From Panax quinquefolius (Eukaryota; Streptophyta; Magnoliopsida; Apiales; Araliaceae), in NCBI GenBank assembly GCA_020205615.1, contig CM035168.1, forward strand, positions 2,373,830-2,437,829: a stretch of 64,000 nucleotides of DNA, in the 5' to 3' direction. How positions within the stretch are numbered: position 1 is the stretch's first letter; each line of letters opens with the position of its first letter. The translations under genes and the position numbers were made by a program. The notes below the pieces were generated by a model. The model worked only from the letters and a program-made list of their open reading frames with translations, was not told where the DNA came from and ran no database searches. Positions 33,440-45,009 of this stretch are shown here, in pieces.

Positions 33440-34290
33440 GAGAACAACCTAAGTCGATAATCAAATGCGTAGCTTTCTAGATTTAGTTGGTTATTATCGG
33501 AGATTCGTTGAAGGATATTCTCGAATCGCTATTCCATTAACGTAAATGACTCATAGAGATACAAAATTCAAATGGAGCAAGGAATGTGGGAAGAGCTTGA
33601 AGAACTCAAGAGGAGACTCATTTCAAAGATATGTTACGACCATGCCATCCTCGGAAAAGCGAACGTGGTAGGCGACGTGTTGAGTAGAAGATCGTATATA
33701 TGAAGTACGAGTACGATATTGTCAAAGACTAATTTCGTATAATTTACAAATAATAGAGATGGAGATGAAAACTCTAGGTACCCACGTGATGATATATATC
33801 TGATGCACGTGATGATATCTGAGTATAATCGACTTTAATCGATAAAGTTAAAGTCGCTTCAAGCTACACACACCGAAAGGCGATGAATTTGAAGAAGGAG
33901 GTGCAAGAAGTTGTTATTTTAAAAGCGAGAATCGGTGAGGTGAGGAAAGCTCAAACCTTCATTTATTAATCCATTCGAAATTCTCGATCGAATAGGAACC
34001 GTGGCTATAGACTCGTTTTACCACCAAGTATGGCGTGTTCATAACGTTTTTCACGTGTCGATGTTACGTAAATATGTGGACGACCAAACACGTCATTGAG
34101 TTAGAACCCGGACGAGATAGTCAAGACTTAACGTCACGAGGAGGTACTATATCAAGATTTTGTAGAGGAAAAAACATGACCTATGTCTGAGGTTATACCA
34201 TAAGTTAAAGTTTTGTGGAGAAACCATGCTTTATTGAGGAAATGACACGGGAGTTGGAAACGAAAATGAAAGCGAGGTATCTTTACCTTT
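33440..34290 (+). pseudogene. Pol remnants of element B (RT end, RNase H end, chromodomain tail)
   Basis: A piece of the RT connection (DLVGYYRRFVEGYSRIA-like, then KWSKEC) is followed by a jump to the ANVVADALS region and the integrase N-terminal linker. At about 33935 the sequence passes from GAGAATCGGTGA to GAGGAAAGCTCAA, the same integrase-deletion junction as in element E. The GPF/Y module and chromodomain-like end follow to about 34270. Stops throughout. Confidence 0.75.
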
Positions 34291-34337
34291 TGAAACACCA
34301 GTGTACGTCACGTCCAATTTCGAGGACGAAATTTCAT

Positions 34338-34349
34338 AAGGAGGGAGGT
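34338..34349 (+). other. Polypurine tract of element B
   Basis: AAGGAGGGAGGT directly before the LTR start at 34350. Confidence 0.85.
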
Positions 34350-37084
34350 TGTAAGACCTCAAATTTTTTTAAATAAAAGGAATTTCCTTTATTTATTATT
34401 TTGAAATAGTAAGGGTTGATTTGATTAATGTGGATAGTTAAGGGTTAAATACGCAAATATTTCAAAATAAGCAAGTGGTTATAAAATATTCATTGTTGTT
34501 TGGGAATATTCGTTTGGTCGTGGAATATTAAATGCTTCTTTGTATTCGGGAATATTAAATGCGACGGTAGCGACCATGTGTGTATTAGGGCCCCATAACG
34601 GAAAGCGCGATTGGATGAGGAAAACGACAAATATAAGTTGGTTAAAAATAACTTGCGTAGTTGTTCTGAGTTAAGACTGTTGGAATACCGGTGGTTAAAA
34701 TACGATGTATGGCAGCGTGGTTGCGTAGTAGCACGGTATTGCACAAGTATTGTTGAATTATTGATCCTTACGTGAAAGGCACTACTCAATAATTATTACG
34801 ATGAGTTTCTTGCTCAATAGTTTATTGATTCAATAATTCTTTGCGTTGGTATTTTATATTATTGTTGTTCAATAATTGTCACGCATGATATTTCCCATTA
34901 TCGGATCAATAATTCATATTATTTGAATAATATTATTAGATAACATTATTGGCAATGTCTAGAAAGTTCGCATAAGGAGAGGTTTGGTCACCTAATTGCG
35001 GCGCCAAAGAAGAGAGATCCTTATTGGAAAGCCCCTCTTTCTGAGGAGCTACCGTTGTTATAATTGTGATTACGTAATATTATTTGTGAATAATTAATTA
35101 TTGATTCATATGATAAGGAAATATTTATTTTATATGAATATAAATGATGGATTTATTTATGTGGTTATTAATGAAGGAATTAATCTGAGATGTTTTATTT
35201 GTATTTTGTCGGATTGGAGGTATTAAAAGATCAAATCGGTGTTATTATAGCTTTATTGTGTGAGTTATAATATTTAATCCGACCGTTGGATCGTTGTAAT
35301 TTTTGGATATGTTATACATATATAAGTTGAGTATATGTCCACAAATTTTGAACCGTTAAAAATGCACGAATGATTTGTTATGAATTTTAAGAGGTGTCTG
35401 ATTCGAAATTAGGGTTATAATTGATTTTGGTGGAAAATTCTAGAATTGAGTGGACCCCACTTGTGGTTGGTGAAAAAATGTGCTGAATTTTATTTCAAAT
35501 GTGGTGGGTGGCAATAGTAGCAGGTAAAGCCATCAGGTAGCAGGTCAAGTCTGCTTCGGCGGGCTAACATTTTCCTATAAATAGAGGCTAAGTTAGAATT
35601 GAAAATCACACGAAAACAAAGTTTTCTCTCTTTCTCTATATTTATCGAGCGTATTCTTGTGAGTATTTTGAGTATACTTTGAGTATTGTTAGATCATGCA
35701 AGTTCCTTCAAAGACTATATCCGTGTTTCAACTAGAAGTGCTTTCTTCGAGGTAAGGGATGTTATTTTCTTCTCAAATGATATTAATTCTTCAATATCAT
35801 TATCTTTGAAATATTGGTTGGTACTTTTTATCAAATTTGGAACTTTTTCATGCTCGGGGTTACTATTCATGAGTTACTATTCATTCACGAGTTACTATTC
35901 ATGAGTTACTATTCACGAGTTACTATTCACGAGTACTATTAATGAAGCGTGAAGATGTTTTTGTGAATTTCTATCTTTTGGTTTCGGAGTTACTATTCAC
36001 GTATCTGGCACTTTATTCACGATATCTGACACTATTCACGATATCTGACTACTATTCATCAAAAATAAAATTTCTTCTTTTCGTCTAAAATATCTATACG
36101 GATACTAGCTTTGATTGTATCCATGTTTTGATCATTCTTGAATTTTACACCACTATGATTATTTTTGAGGTATTTTTGACGTGGATAAAACCAAGTCTGA
36201 ATCCTTGATCCTTAATCCTTGTCATTTTGTTTCACTTTGGATTCATTTTTTTAAAAAATATTTTTCGTCATCCTCAGTCTTAAATGATGATATTATTGAA
36301 TATCTTTGGCTGTGTAGTGCAAAGATGAATGATTTCTGAAGAATATCTTTGGCCTATAGTGCAAAGATGAATGATTTCTGAAGAATATCTTTGGCCTGTA
36401 GTGCAAAGATGAACAGGTGTTTAAATGAACATGACCGGCTGATGAATATCTTTAGCCTTTAGTGCAAAGATGAACAGGTGTTGAGATGAACATGACCGAT
36501 TGATGAATATCTTTGGCACATAGTGCAAAGATGAATATTTGATTTGAGATGAATATTGATTGATGTTACGAGGATAAAATATTGATGATGGATTTGTTAA
36601 ATTCATAGATTATAGTAGATTTCATTCTCTACGTAACTCTTCTATGAATTATTATTTTATTGCTATAATATTGATCTCAAACTTGTTGTCTATTGTATTC
36701 TATCGATTTTTCCTGTTGGAGACTAACGATAATTTGTTGTATATTATCTTAGTCATAACATTCTTTTTGGGCTAGTTGAGCTCACCCTTTTCCTTGTTGT
36801 TCCATTTTTCTTCTCGTGGAGGCGAGAATGTAAATGAGTACTAGTCGGGGGTATGGAATGAAGGTTCTAGAGAGTTGTTTAGTAGTCCTCACCATTATTG
36901 TAAAATAATGTATCAATAAATGTGATGAGGATTTATTTGAGTATAAATATTGTCTAGAAGATAATATTTGTATTTAAACTCACAGTTTTATTGTTGTGAT
37001 AATAAAGTTGTAGTTGTTTCTGTACCATGTATTTGGCGACTCAGAATGGGTTGGATGGAATGAACCTATTTTGGGGTCGTCACA
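34350..37084 (+). repeat. 3' LTR of element B
   Basis: Starts TGTAAGACCTC, ends GGGGTCGTCACA, with TATA at 35575-35584 and donor at 35752. Comparison with the 5' LTR shows mostly identical sequence with clustered changes at CAGG, CCTG and CCGG. Confidence 0.9.
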
Positions 37085-39412
37085 ATAATCATACCAAAAA
37101 TTGTCCATCAATGCACTACAGGCTACTGAGGACTTTTACCACATAATTTATAACATTAAAGCTCAGGATTATACCGAATAATCCCTGGTCATAATCATAC
37201 CAAGTCCATCTATGCACGTAAGCTAAAGATGACTTTTATCACAATATAAGCATGAGAATGATGACAATGACATAATAATTCAATAAAACAAGTTCAAGAA
37301 TAAATTTAAAAGATTTATAAGTTAATTTATCTTGAAATCAATTACGTCCAAATTGTCAACATGATACTGCTTTGTGGAGTAAAATTCAAGAATGCTCGTC
37401 GAGAATATTTCCATGAAAAGATACCGGATGAAGCGCAAATATCCGGGATATTCTATTAATTTCATAGAGTATAGAAGCCAAAACTTTAACCAAATGAGTA
37501 TCATAGAATATATGAAACTGTAAATGAATTTTCACCTGCCATGCGGTAATCCACGTAGACAGATCATTTCCATAATTTAATAAGGAATGAATACGAAGGA
37601 TCATTCACCATGCATGTGGTAATCCACATAGACAGGTTATTCCAACAGAATAATAAAGAATGGAACCAGGTCATGCGTAATCCGCACAGACAAGATATTC
37701 TAACAAAATAATAAGGAATGGATTAATAGAAGAATTCACCATGCAGGCGATAGACCGCACAGACAGGTTATTCCAATAGAATAATAAAGAATGGAACCAG
37801 GTCTAGCGTAATCCGCACAGACAGGATATTCCAACATAACAATAAAGAATGGAATAATAAAGAATTCACAATGCATGCGATAGACCGCACAGACAGGTTA
37901 TTCCAACAAAATAATAAAGAATGGAACCAGGTCTAGCGTAATCCACACAGACATGATATTCCAACAGAATAATAAAGAATGAAATAACAGAAGAATTTCA
38001 CCATATATGGGGTACTTCGCATAGAAAGGTTATTCCAACATAATAATAAAGAATGGAATAACACAAGCTCTCTTCATGAATACGAAAGAAATAATACCCC
38101 TTACCTTAGAAAAGAAAGCTGGATAATTTGGTAGTAGAGGTAGCAGACTTCTCTTTTTCTTTCTCTCTATAATTTTTCTCTATAATAATTGATCTAAAGC
38201 TTTAGTGAATTGGTGAGAAATGAAGGAAGAATGGTCTTCTATTTATAGGAAAATATAGTTTCGATAATTGCACGTTTTGGGCCTCGAAATATTATAGTAC
38301 AATACCTTCTACTTTTCATTCATTTTTAATTTAGTCCTGCAAGTATTATTAAACTTGCACCACCTCCACTAATAGTAAATAATGTGAATCAATAGTTCAT
38401 TCATGTGAATCAATAGTTATAATCATGTGAAAATACGAATTACAGTATAGTACCTCCATCTATACCTCCATTTTTAAGTTAGTCATGCAAGTATTGTCAA
38501 TCTTGCGCCAACTTCCCTAATAGTACAAGAATGTGAATCAATAGTACACACATGTGAACAAATAGTTATAATCATGTGAATTAATAGCAATTAATTGCTT
38601 ATTTATTCGATTAAGTACCCGACTGGTCAGTAAAACTTCCAAACATCAATTAATATCGAAATAAATGTAGATTTCAACTAACACTAATAATTCCAACACA
38701 ATGGAACTATCAATTTTATCTTTAATCAACACGAACTTATTCATCATTAATATTATAACTCACAATATTTAACAACCAGGTCATTCCCAGGAAAGAGGAG
38801 GATTTCCGATAAGGATTTCTCCTTATTGGCGCGCAATTAGATGACCAAACCTCTCCTTAATAGAACTTCTAGACATTGTAAATATTGAAATTTAATAATA
38901 TGAATAACTTTGTCATCTCAATTATTGATTTAATAATATATCATATTATGCAGATGATACTGTGACAATAATCGAATCAATAATATGAGAGATATGATGC
39001 AGCAATTATTGTAGCAATAATTGAGTATAACTGAGTGAATTCTCACGTAAACATCAATAATCAATACTTTATGCTACTATGCAACCACGCGTATTACTGT
39101 ACTTTTACTACCGGGTAGTTCAACAGTTTAACGGTAAAACTTCCACCGTTATTTTTAAAAGACAATTATGTTGTTTTCTAACTACAACAATACTTCTGTT
39201 GTGGGGTCCACCAATGATTGTGTCGTCGTACGAATATTCCCTGTTAAAACGAATATTCCCCCGACCAATCGAATATTATATAACCACTTGCTTACTTTGC
39301 AAAATTTGTAAATATTACCCACAACTATAACATTATATCAAATCCACACCATAATATTTAAAAATATATTTCGAGAAAATTATTCTTTATTCTTAAAAGT
39401 TGGGGTCTTACA
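37085..39412 (-). repeat. 3' LTR of A2, second part
   Basis: Starts with the duplicated ATAAT and ends GGGGTCTTACA at 39412 before the purine tract. Includes the hairpin minisatellite (37605-38060), donor site (38104) and TATA (38239-38248), all on the minus strand. Confidence 0.85.
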
Positions 39413-39428
39413 ACCTCCCCTTCTTATG
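39413..39428 (-). other. Polypurine tract of A2
   Basis: AAGAAGGGGAGGT on the minus strand immediately before the LTR. Confidence 0.85.
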
Positions 39429-39491
39429 AAATTTCGTCCTCAAAATTAGGGTGCGTACCTGGTATGTCGAATAGGTGAGGATACCTTTATT

Positions 39492-40800
39492 TCATCTCAG
39501 ATCTAACTCCCAGGTCATTTCCTCCACATCGTGGTTTCTCCACAAAACTTTGACTAGAGGTATAACTTTAGAGCGTAGAATATGATCCTTCTTATCAAAG
39601 ATTTTAACAGGTAACTTTTCATACGTTAAATCTTCCTCTATCTCGTCTGGTTCTAATTCAATAATATGGTTCGGGTCTTTCACATATTTACGTAACATAG
39701 ATATGTGAAAAACGTTATGAACATGAGACATACTTGACGGTAAGGCGAGTCTATAGGCCACAGTTCCTACTCGATCGAGGATTAAAAATGGGCCAATGAA
39801 TCGAGGATTGAGCTTTCCTCTCTTTCCAAATTTTGTAACTCCTTTCCATGGAGCAACATGTAACAACACATGATCTCCAATATTGAATTCCACGTCTTTT
39901 CGATGAAGTTCAGCATAACTCTTTTGTCGATCTTGTGAGGTTTTTATACGTTGTCGGATCGTTTGAATCTTTTCCGTAGTCATACATACTAAATTCGGTC
40001 CCAACAATGTTGCTTCACCCACCTCATCCCAGCATACTGGAGAACGACACTTTCTTCCATACAACGCCTCAAATGGAGCCATGCTAAAACTTGCTTGATA
40101 ACTATTGTTGTAGGAAATCTCCCTCAATGGTAAGAACTTGTCCCAACTTCCCTTGAAGTCAAGGACGCAGAGTCTTAATAAATCTTTAAGAATTTGAATA
40201 ATCCTTTTCGACTGCCCATCCGTTTAAGGATGATATGCCGAACTAAATTGTAAATTCGTGCCCATAGCTTTTTGCAAACTAACCCAAAATCTTGAAGTGA
40301 ATCTTGGGTCTTGATCAGAAACTATGGATATTGGCATACCATTTAATCTTACAATCTCGTTTATGTACATACTAGCAAGACGTTCAAGTGTAAAAGTTTC
40401 TCGTATCGGTAAGAAATGAGAAGACTTGGTCAATCTATCAACAATGACCCAAATCGCATCTATGCCTTGAGAAACCTTGGGAAGACCAGTAACGAAATCC
40501 ATGTTAATGTGTTCCCACTTCCACTCTGGAAATTCAAGTGGTTGCAATGGACCTTTTGGAACTTGATGCTCCGCCTTGACTCGTTGACAAGTTAGACACC
40601 TTGAGATAAACCCCGCTATCTCTCTCTTCATATTGCTCCACCAAAATGTATGTCAAGATCACGATACATTTTGGTACTCCCGAGATGGATTGCAAAGCGG
40701 TGTGTTATCGCCTCCATCATGATTTTATACTTCAAGTCAGAATCGTTAGGAACACAAAGTCTAGAGTTGACTCGAAGTATTCCTTCTTCATCGATTCTTG
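39492..40800 (-). pseudogene. Integrase and chromodomain-like tail of A2
   Basis: From 40127 down, an open frame of 211 codons covers the end of the core ([20 protein letters not shown]), the GPF/Y module and the chromodomain-like VLWRNHDVEEMTWEL. Upstream (40631-40224) lie CLTCQRVKAEHQ, NMDFVTGLP with the first Asp and IVSDQDPRF, where the second Asp stays and the neighbour Arg is Gln. The third acid at 40206-40208 is AAA (Lys), and 40224-40226 is a TAA in place of Gln. The zinc region is frameshifted near 40640. Confidence 0.85.
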
Positions 40801-42228
40801 CTTCCAGAATAGCACCTTCTTGCACTTTCTTCTTCACACGCATCAGCTCCAGGTCTGTAGTTTGACCAGCTTTAACTTTATCGATTACAGTAGGTTCCAC
40901 TCGTATATTCACCATCATCACATGGGTCCCTGGAGTCTTTAACTCTATTTTCATCGTTTCCAAGTCATACAAAATGGGTCTTTGCATTGACAATATTGTA
41001 CTCGTACCCGCATATGATCTTCTACTCAATGCGTCAGCTACTACGTTCGCTTTTCCAAGATGGTATTGGATGGTATGATCATAATCTTTCAACAACTTAA
41101 GTCATCGTCGTTACCGCATGTTGAGTTCCTTTTGAGTGAAGAAATATTTGAGGCTTTTATGATCCCTATAGATCTCCACCTTATCTCTATATAGGTAATG
41201 CCTCCAAATCTTCAATGCAAAAACGACTGCTGCCAACTCTAGATCATGAGTAGGATAATTCCTCTCATATTCTTTGAGTTGTCGAGAGGCATAGGCTATG
41301 ACTTTCCCATATTGCATGAGAGCACATCCTAACCCTTTGCTCAAGCATCATCATCAGAGATGACAAATCCTCCGAGCTAGATGGTATTGTCGAATCAGTC
41401 TTTGAAATGAGTCTCCTCTTGAGTTCTTGAAAACTCTTTTCACATTCCTCGCTCTAACTGAATTTGTATCTTTTCGAGTCAGCTGAGTTAATGGAGTAGC
41501 GATTTGAGAAAACCCTTTTACAAATATCCGATAATAACTAGCTAAGCCGAGAAAGCTACGTACTTCGGTCATTGACTTAGGTTGCTCCCAGCTTTGAATT
41601 GCTTCAATCTTTGCCGGGTCAACAGATATTCTATGATTTGATATCACGTACCCAAGGAATGCAACTTCTTCAAGCCAGAACTCATATATCTTTAACTTGG
41701 CATAAAGCTTGTTTTCACGAAACTTTTGGAGTATCAGCCTCAAATGTTGCTCATGGTCTTCGCGGGTTTTGGAGTATATGAGGATGTCATCAATAAAGAC
41801 GACCACAAAGTGATCCAAATATTTCTTGAATACTCGGTTCATCATATCCATGAAGACAGTAGGAGCATTACTCAATCTAAAAGACATGACTAGGAATTCG
41901 TATTGCCCGTACCGAGTTCTGAAAGTAGTCTTTGGAATGTCATCAGTTATAATCTTCAACTGATGATATCCAGAACGAAGATTGATCTTTAAAAAGAATT
42001 TGGCGTCATGCAATTGGTCAAACAGATCATCAATACGAGGTAATTCAATTTCTTTTTGATGGTGACATGATTCAACTCCCGATAATCAATACAAAGTCGC
42101 ATACTTCCATCTTTCTTCTTCACGAATAGAACAGGAGCACCCCAAGGAGTCGTACTAGGAGGAATGAAACCGATGTCTAACAATTCCTGTAGTTGGGTTT
42201 TTAACTCTTGAAGTTCAATAGGAGCCAT
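40801..42228 (-). pseudogene. Reverse transcriptase and RNase H of A2
   Basis: RT fingers at 42228-41989 have [19 protein letters not shown]. The palm frame (42013-41354) has [10 protein letters not shown], so the first catalytic Asp is Asn (codon 41981-41983), while [10 protein letters not shown] is intact. [12 protein letters not shown] follows. A frameshift near 41460 disturbs the RT end; RNase H (41344-41111) shows [19 protein letters not shown] and [19 protein letters not shown], but its first acidic motif lies in the damaged stretch. The region ends in [12 protein letters not shown]. Confidence 0.85.
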
Positions 42229-42830
42229 TCAATATGGGGCTTTGGAAATGGGTTTTGAACTAGATTCAAGGGCGATACAAAATTCAATTTCACGGTCTAG
42301 GGGTAGGTCAGGAAGTTCTTCAGGGAATACGTCAGAAAATTTATTAATAATAGAAATATCATTCAAATCTGACATATTTTTATTTAAATCCGTGACATGG
42401 GCTAAGAAATCTTGACATCCATTTTTCAATAAACGAATAGCTTTATGACTTGATATGATAGTGATTGATTTTAGTGGTTTGGTTGCTTGAATTCGCATAA
42501 TAGGTTGGTTACGAAAACAATCGATTTTAGCATGATGAGTAGTTAACCAATCAAACCCTAAAATCACATCAAATGCAAGTATTTTCAAAGAAATAAGATC
42601 GACAGGTAACGTACGGTTACCGATTTGAATCAAACAAGACTTATAAACCATGGATGTAATGAAGGTTTCTCACAACAGAGTTTCAACTGATAAGTCAAAG
42701 TCTAATTTCTCCGAAGTTAAATTTAAACGTTGAGCGCAAGTAGGAGAAATAAAGGCATGGGTAGAACCGGTATCAAATAAAGTATAAACTTCGCTAGAGT
42801 TTATAATTAGCTTACCCGTGATCACCTCGT
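42229..42830 (-). pseudogene. Aspartic protease of A2
   Basis: YTLFDTGSTHAFIS holds an intact DTG. A frameshift and stop near 42655-42670 split the domain; the C-terminal part keeps LAFDVILGFDWLTTHHAKIDCF, followed by a 30-base deletion relative to A. Confidence 0.8.
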
Positions 42831-43401
42831 TCGGATTCCTCGCTTTTTGGGAGGTTACGACAAATGCCCTCCCTTGAACTACCGGTTTTGTCTTGTCTGA
42901 GACACCCTTTGATGCCTCCATCCCAACTGGACTTGACTTAGGTGCACGAAAAAATTGGGCTAGGTGACCTTCTTTTACACAATTATAACATGCTTTGGAC
43001 TGCATCGTGCCGTTTGGACTTATGTGTCCTTCCCCTCCACATTTGTAACATACAATCGGTGGTCGTTCTCCTTCCTTAACAATAGGTGTCGGTGCTGACG
43101 TCTTTCCATCCTTGTTGAATCTCCTCTTCTTGAAGTGTCCACTCTTATTGTCATGGCCATGATTACCACCGAAGTGATTATAATTTCTGACATATTGACT
43201 CCCTCCACGTTTGTTGTCACCGCTTCGATGACTGCTACCACTGTTATTATCGACTTGTCATTTGCTCTCTCTTGGTTGGGTTGACTCATTATCGCGCTCC
43301 AATAACTGAGCTCTATTCACAACATCTGAATACAAACACAGTTTATGAGAACTTAGGTTTTAACGTATCTCAGATTTCAAACCTCTTAGAAACATCCGCG
43401 T

Positions 43402-44363
43402 TAGGGGTGATCATTCGGTTATAACCGAACCGAATAGGCTATTTGGTTATAACCGAATACCGAATTATCCATAATTTTACTATCCGAACACTAACAGAAA
43501 TTTTAGAACTAGCCGAATTACCGAATTGTACATTCGGGTATTCGGGTAATAACCGAAATAAAGGCTTCCATAATTAACATAACAACATCACAATTCACAA
43601 CAATCTGTCAATCAATACTATAAACAGCAGAGGAAGCCAATGCTAAAATTAAGAAAATGAAATAGAGTTGCTGTGTCCTTGCCCATTTTGACTGGTAAAC
43701 AGAGCTGCCGGCGTCATCGATCGTCCAGATGGTTAAGGAAGGCAAAATTATATGCCGAGGTGTGCTCCTGGCAGGCGAGCCCGGAACTGGTAAGACCACA
43801 ATCGCCATGGGTATGGCCAAGTCAATAGGCGAAGAAACGCAAGCAGTGAACTCTTCGCTCTTGAGATGTCTAAAACAAAAGCCCTAATGCAAGCTTTTTG
43901 CAAAGCTATTGAGTTCGAATCAAAGAAGATTAGGGCTAAGGGTATACAGATTTGAGAGATTGATTTGGGTTTTAGCTTTTGAGTGGAGATTTGAGAGACA
44001 CGAGACTTGAATACTTGATAGATGAGAGATCGGAGATGATTTGGGTTGAGTAGTGAGAGTTGAGAGAGACACGGACGTAGAGAGCAGATTAGAGAGTTGA
44101 ATCCTGAAAATCTGAGATATGAGGTGAAATCAGAAATGAGAGGCTGAGAGTTTGTTTTTATTTTTAAGCCTTCTTTTTTTTTTAATTCGGTTATTTGGAT
44201 AACCGAATAACAACAAATTGGAAACCAATCCCGAACCCGAAAAGCAAAAATAAAATTGAATATAACCGAATTACAAAAAATACCCGAATAACCAAAAAAT
44301 TTCGGTTAAAAATTTTTGGTTTGGTTCGGTAGTTCGGTTTTATCCGTTTTTTGCTCAGTCCTA
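43402..44363 (+). mobile_element. Non-autonomous hAT element carrying a RuvB-like 2 fragment
   Basis: Terminal inverted repeats TAGGGGTGATCA and TAGGACTGAGCA (9 of 12 match), subterminal CCGAA/TTCGG repeats, and an eight-base target duplication ATCCGCGT (43394-43401) versus ATCTACGT (44364-44371). Length is 962 bases. There is no transposase. The element interrupts gag of A2 exactly between bases that are contiguous in element A. Confidence 0.9.
43712..43935 (+). pseudogene. Captured RuvB-like 2 (TIP49b/Reptin) exon fragment
   Basis: The frame reads SSIVQMVKEGKI, then GVLLAGEPGTGKTTIAMGM with a perfect Walker A motif, then AKSIGEET. After a deletion of several codons and a frame change it reads ELFALEMSKTKALMQAFCKAI. 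These match the ATP-binding part of the AAA+ protein RuvB-like 2, a subunit of INO80/SWR1 and R2TP complexes. The order and motifs are clear; about 70 codons are present. The same internal deletion appears in the copy at 19243-19801, so both come from one captured ancestor. Confidence 0.8.
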
Positions 44364-45009
44364 ATCTACGTCATTCTCTCCTCATTATCAACCAAGTGGG
44401 ACGCAAATCGAGACAATTCAACAAACTTAGCTTCGTATTGAGCCACGGTCATATTATTTTGCTCAAGCTTGATGAACTCTACCTCCTTCATATGATGAAT
44501 ACTTTCAGGAAAGTACTTGTCGTTAAACAGCTCTTGGAACTTCTCCCAAGACATTTTGAGTCTGCGGCGGAGTTGAGTACGCTTTATAGATTCCCACCAA
44601 GAATTTGCCTCTCTCTCCCACAACATGAAGGTGGCAAAGGAACCTTTACTCCTGAGCATCCCGAGACATCAAATATATTGTTGATTTGCTTTATCCACGC
44701 TCTCGCCTTAAGTGGTTTTGGCTCTCCAAAAACTCCGGTGGTCCTAGCTCCTTGAATCGCTTAATGCGGTGGCCGTCCGAGTTTGTCGGTGTTTTCACCG
44801 CATTTTGGATGAGAACCGCTTTACCGATGTTGCATGAATTGTATAAAGCCTCTAAACATCCCATCGTTCACCATTTCATCGGTGTTATTGTTTACATGAG
44901 TATTATTGTCTTCTTGTTGCACATTATCCTGGGCATTAATCTGTGGTGACTCAATGGTCTCATGTGCTTCATTGTTTATCTCAACATTTTGGGATGCCAT
45001 TTTCAAATA

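Larger units (their letters stand above)
28510..37084 (+). mobile_element. Element B, complete but coding-defective LTR retrotransposon
   Basis: LTRs at 28510-31253 and 34350-37084 flank 3.1 kb with primer site, gag, protease traces, short RT, RNase H and chromodomain pieces and a purine tract. The five-base target duplication ATAAT is perfect (28505-28509 and 37085-37089). The LTRs are nearly alike outside CAGG/CCTG-type sites, which suggests fairly recent insertion, yet the coding region is heavily decayed and lacks integrase. It was probably mobilised in trans. Confidence 0.9.
42831..45000 (-). pseudogene. Gag of A2, interrupted by a hAT element
   Basis: The ATG at 45000-44998 begins MASQNVEINNEAHETIESP and lies 9 bases after the putative acceptor. 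The frame stops at 44821, as in element A. Capsid sequence (MTVAQYEAKFVELSRFASHL) runs up to the hAT insertion and resumes beyond it. The second zinc knuckle reads CYNCVKEGHLAQFF, with its last Cys lost. Confidence 0.8.

Noticed and set aside
43608..43820. Minus-strand 70-codon open frame over the hAT element
   Set aside because: It is the antisense of the RuvB-like 2 Walker A region; the sense strand carries the recognisable motif.
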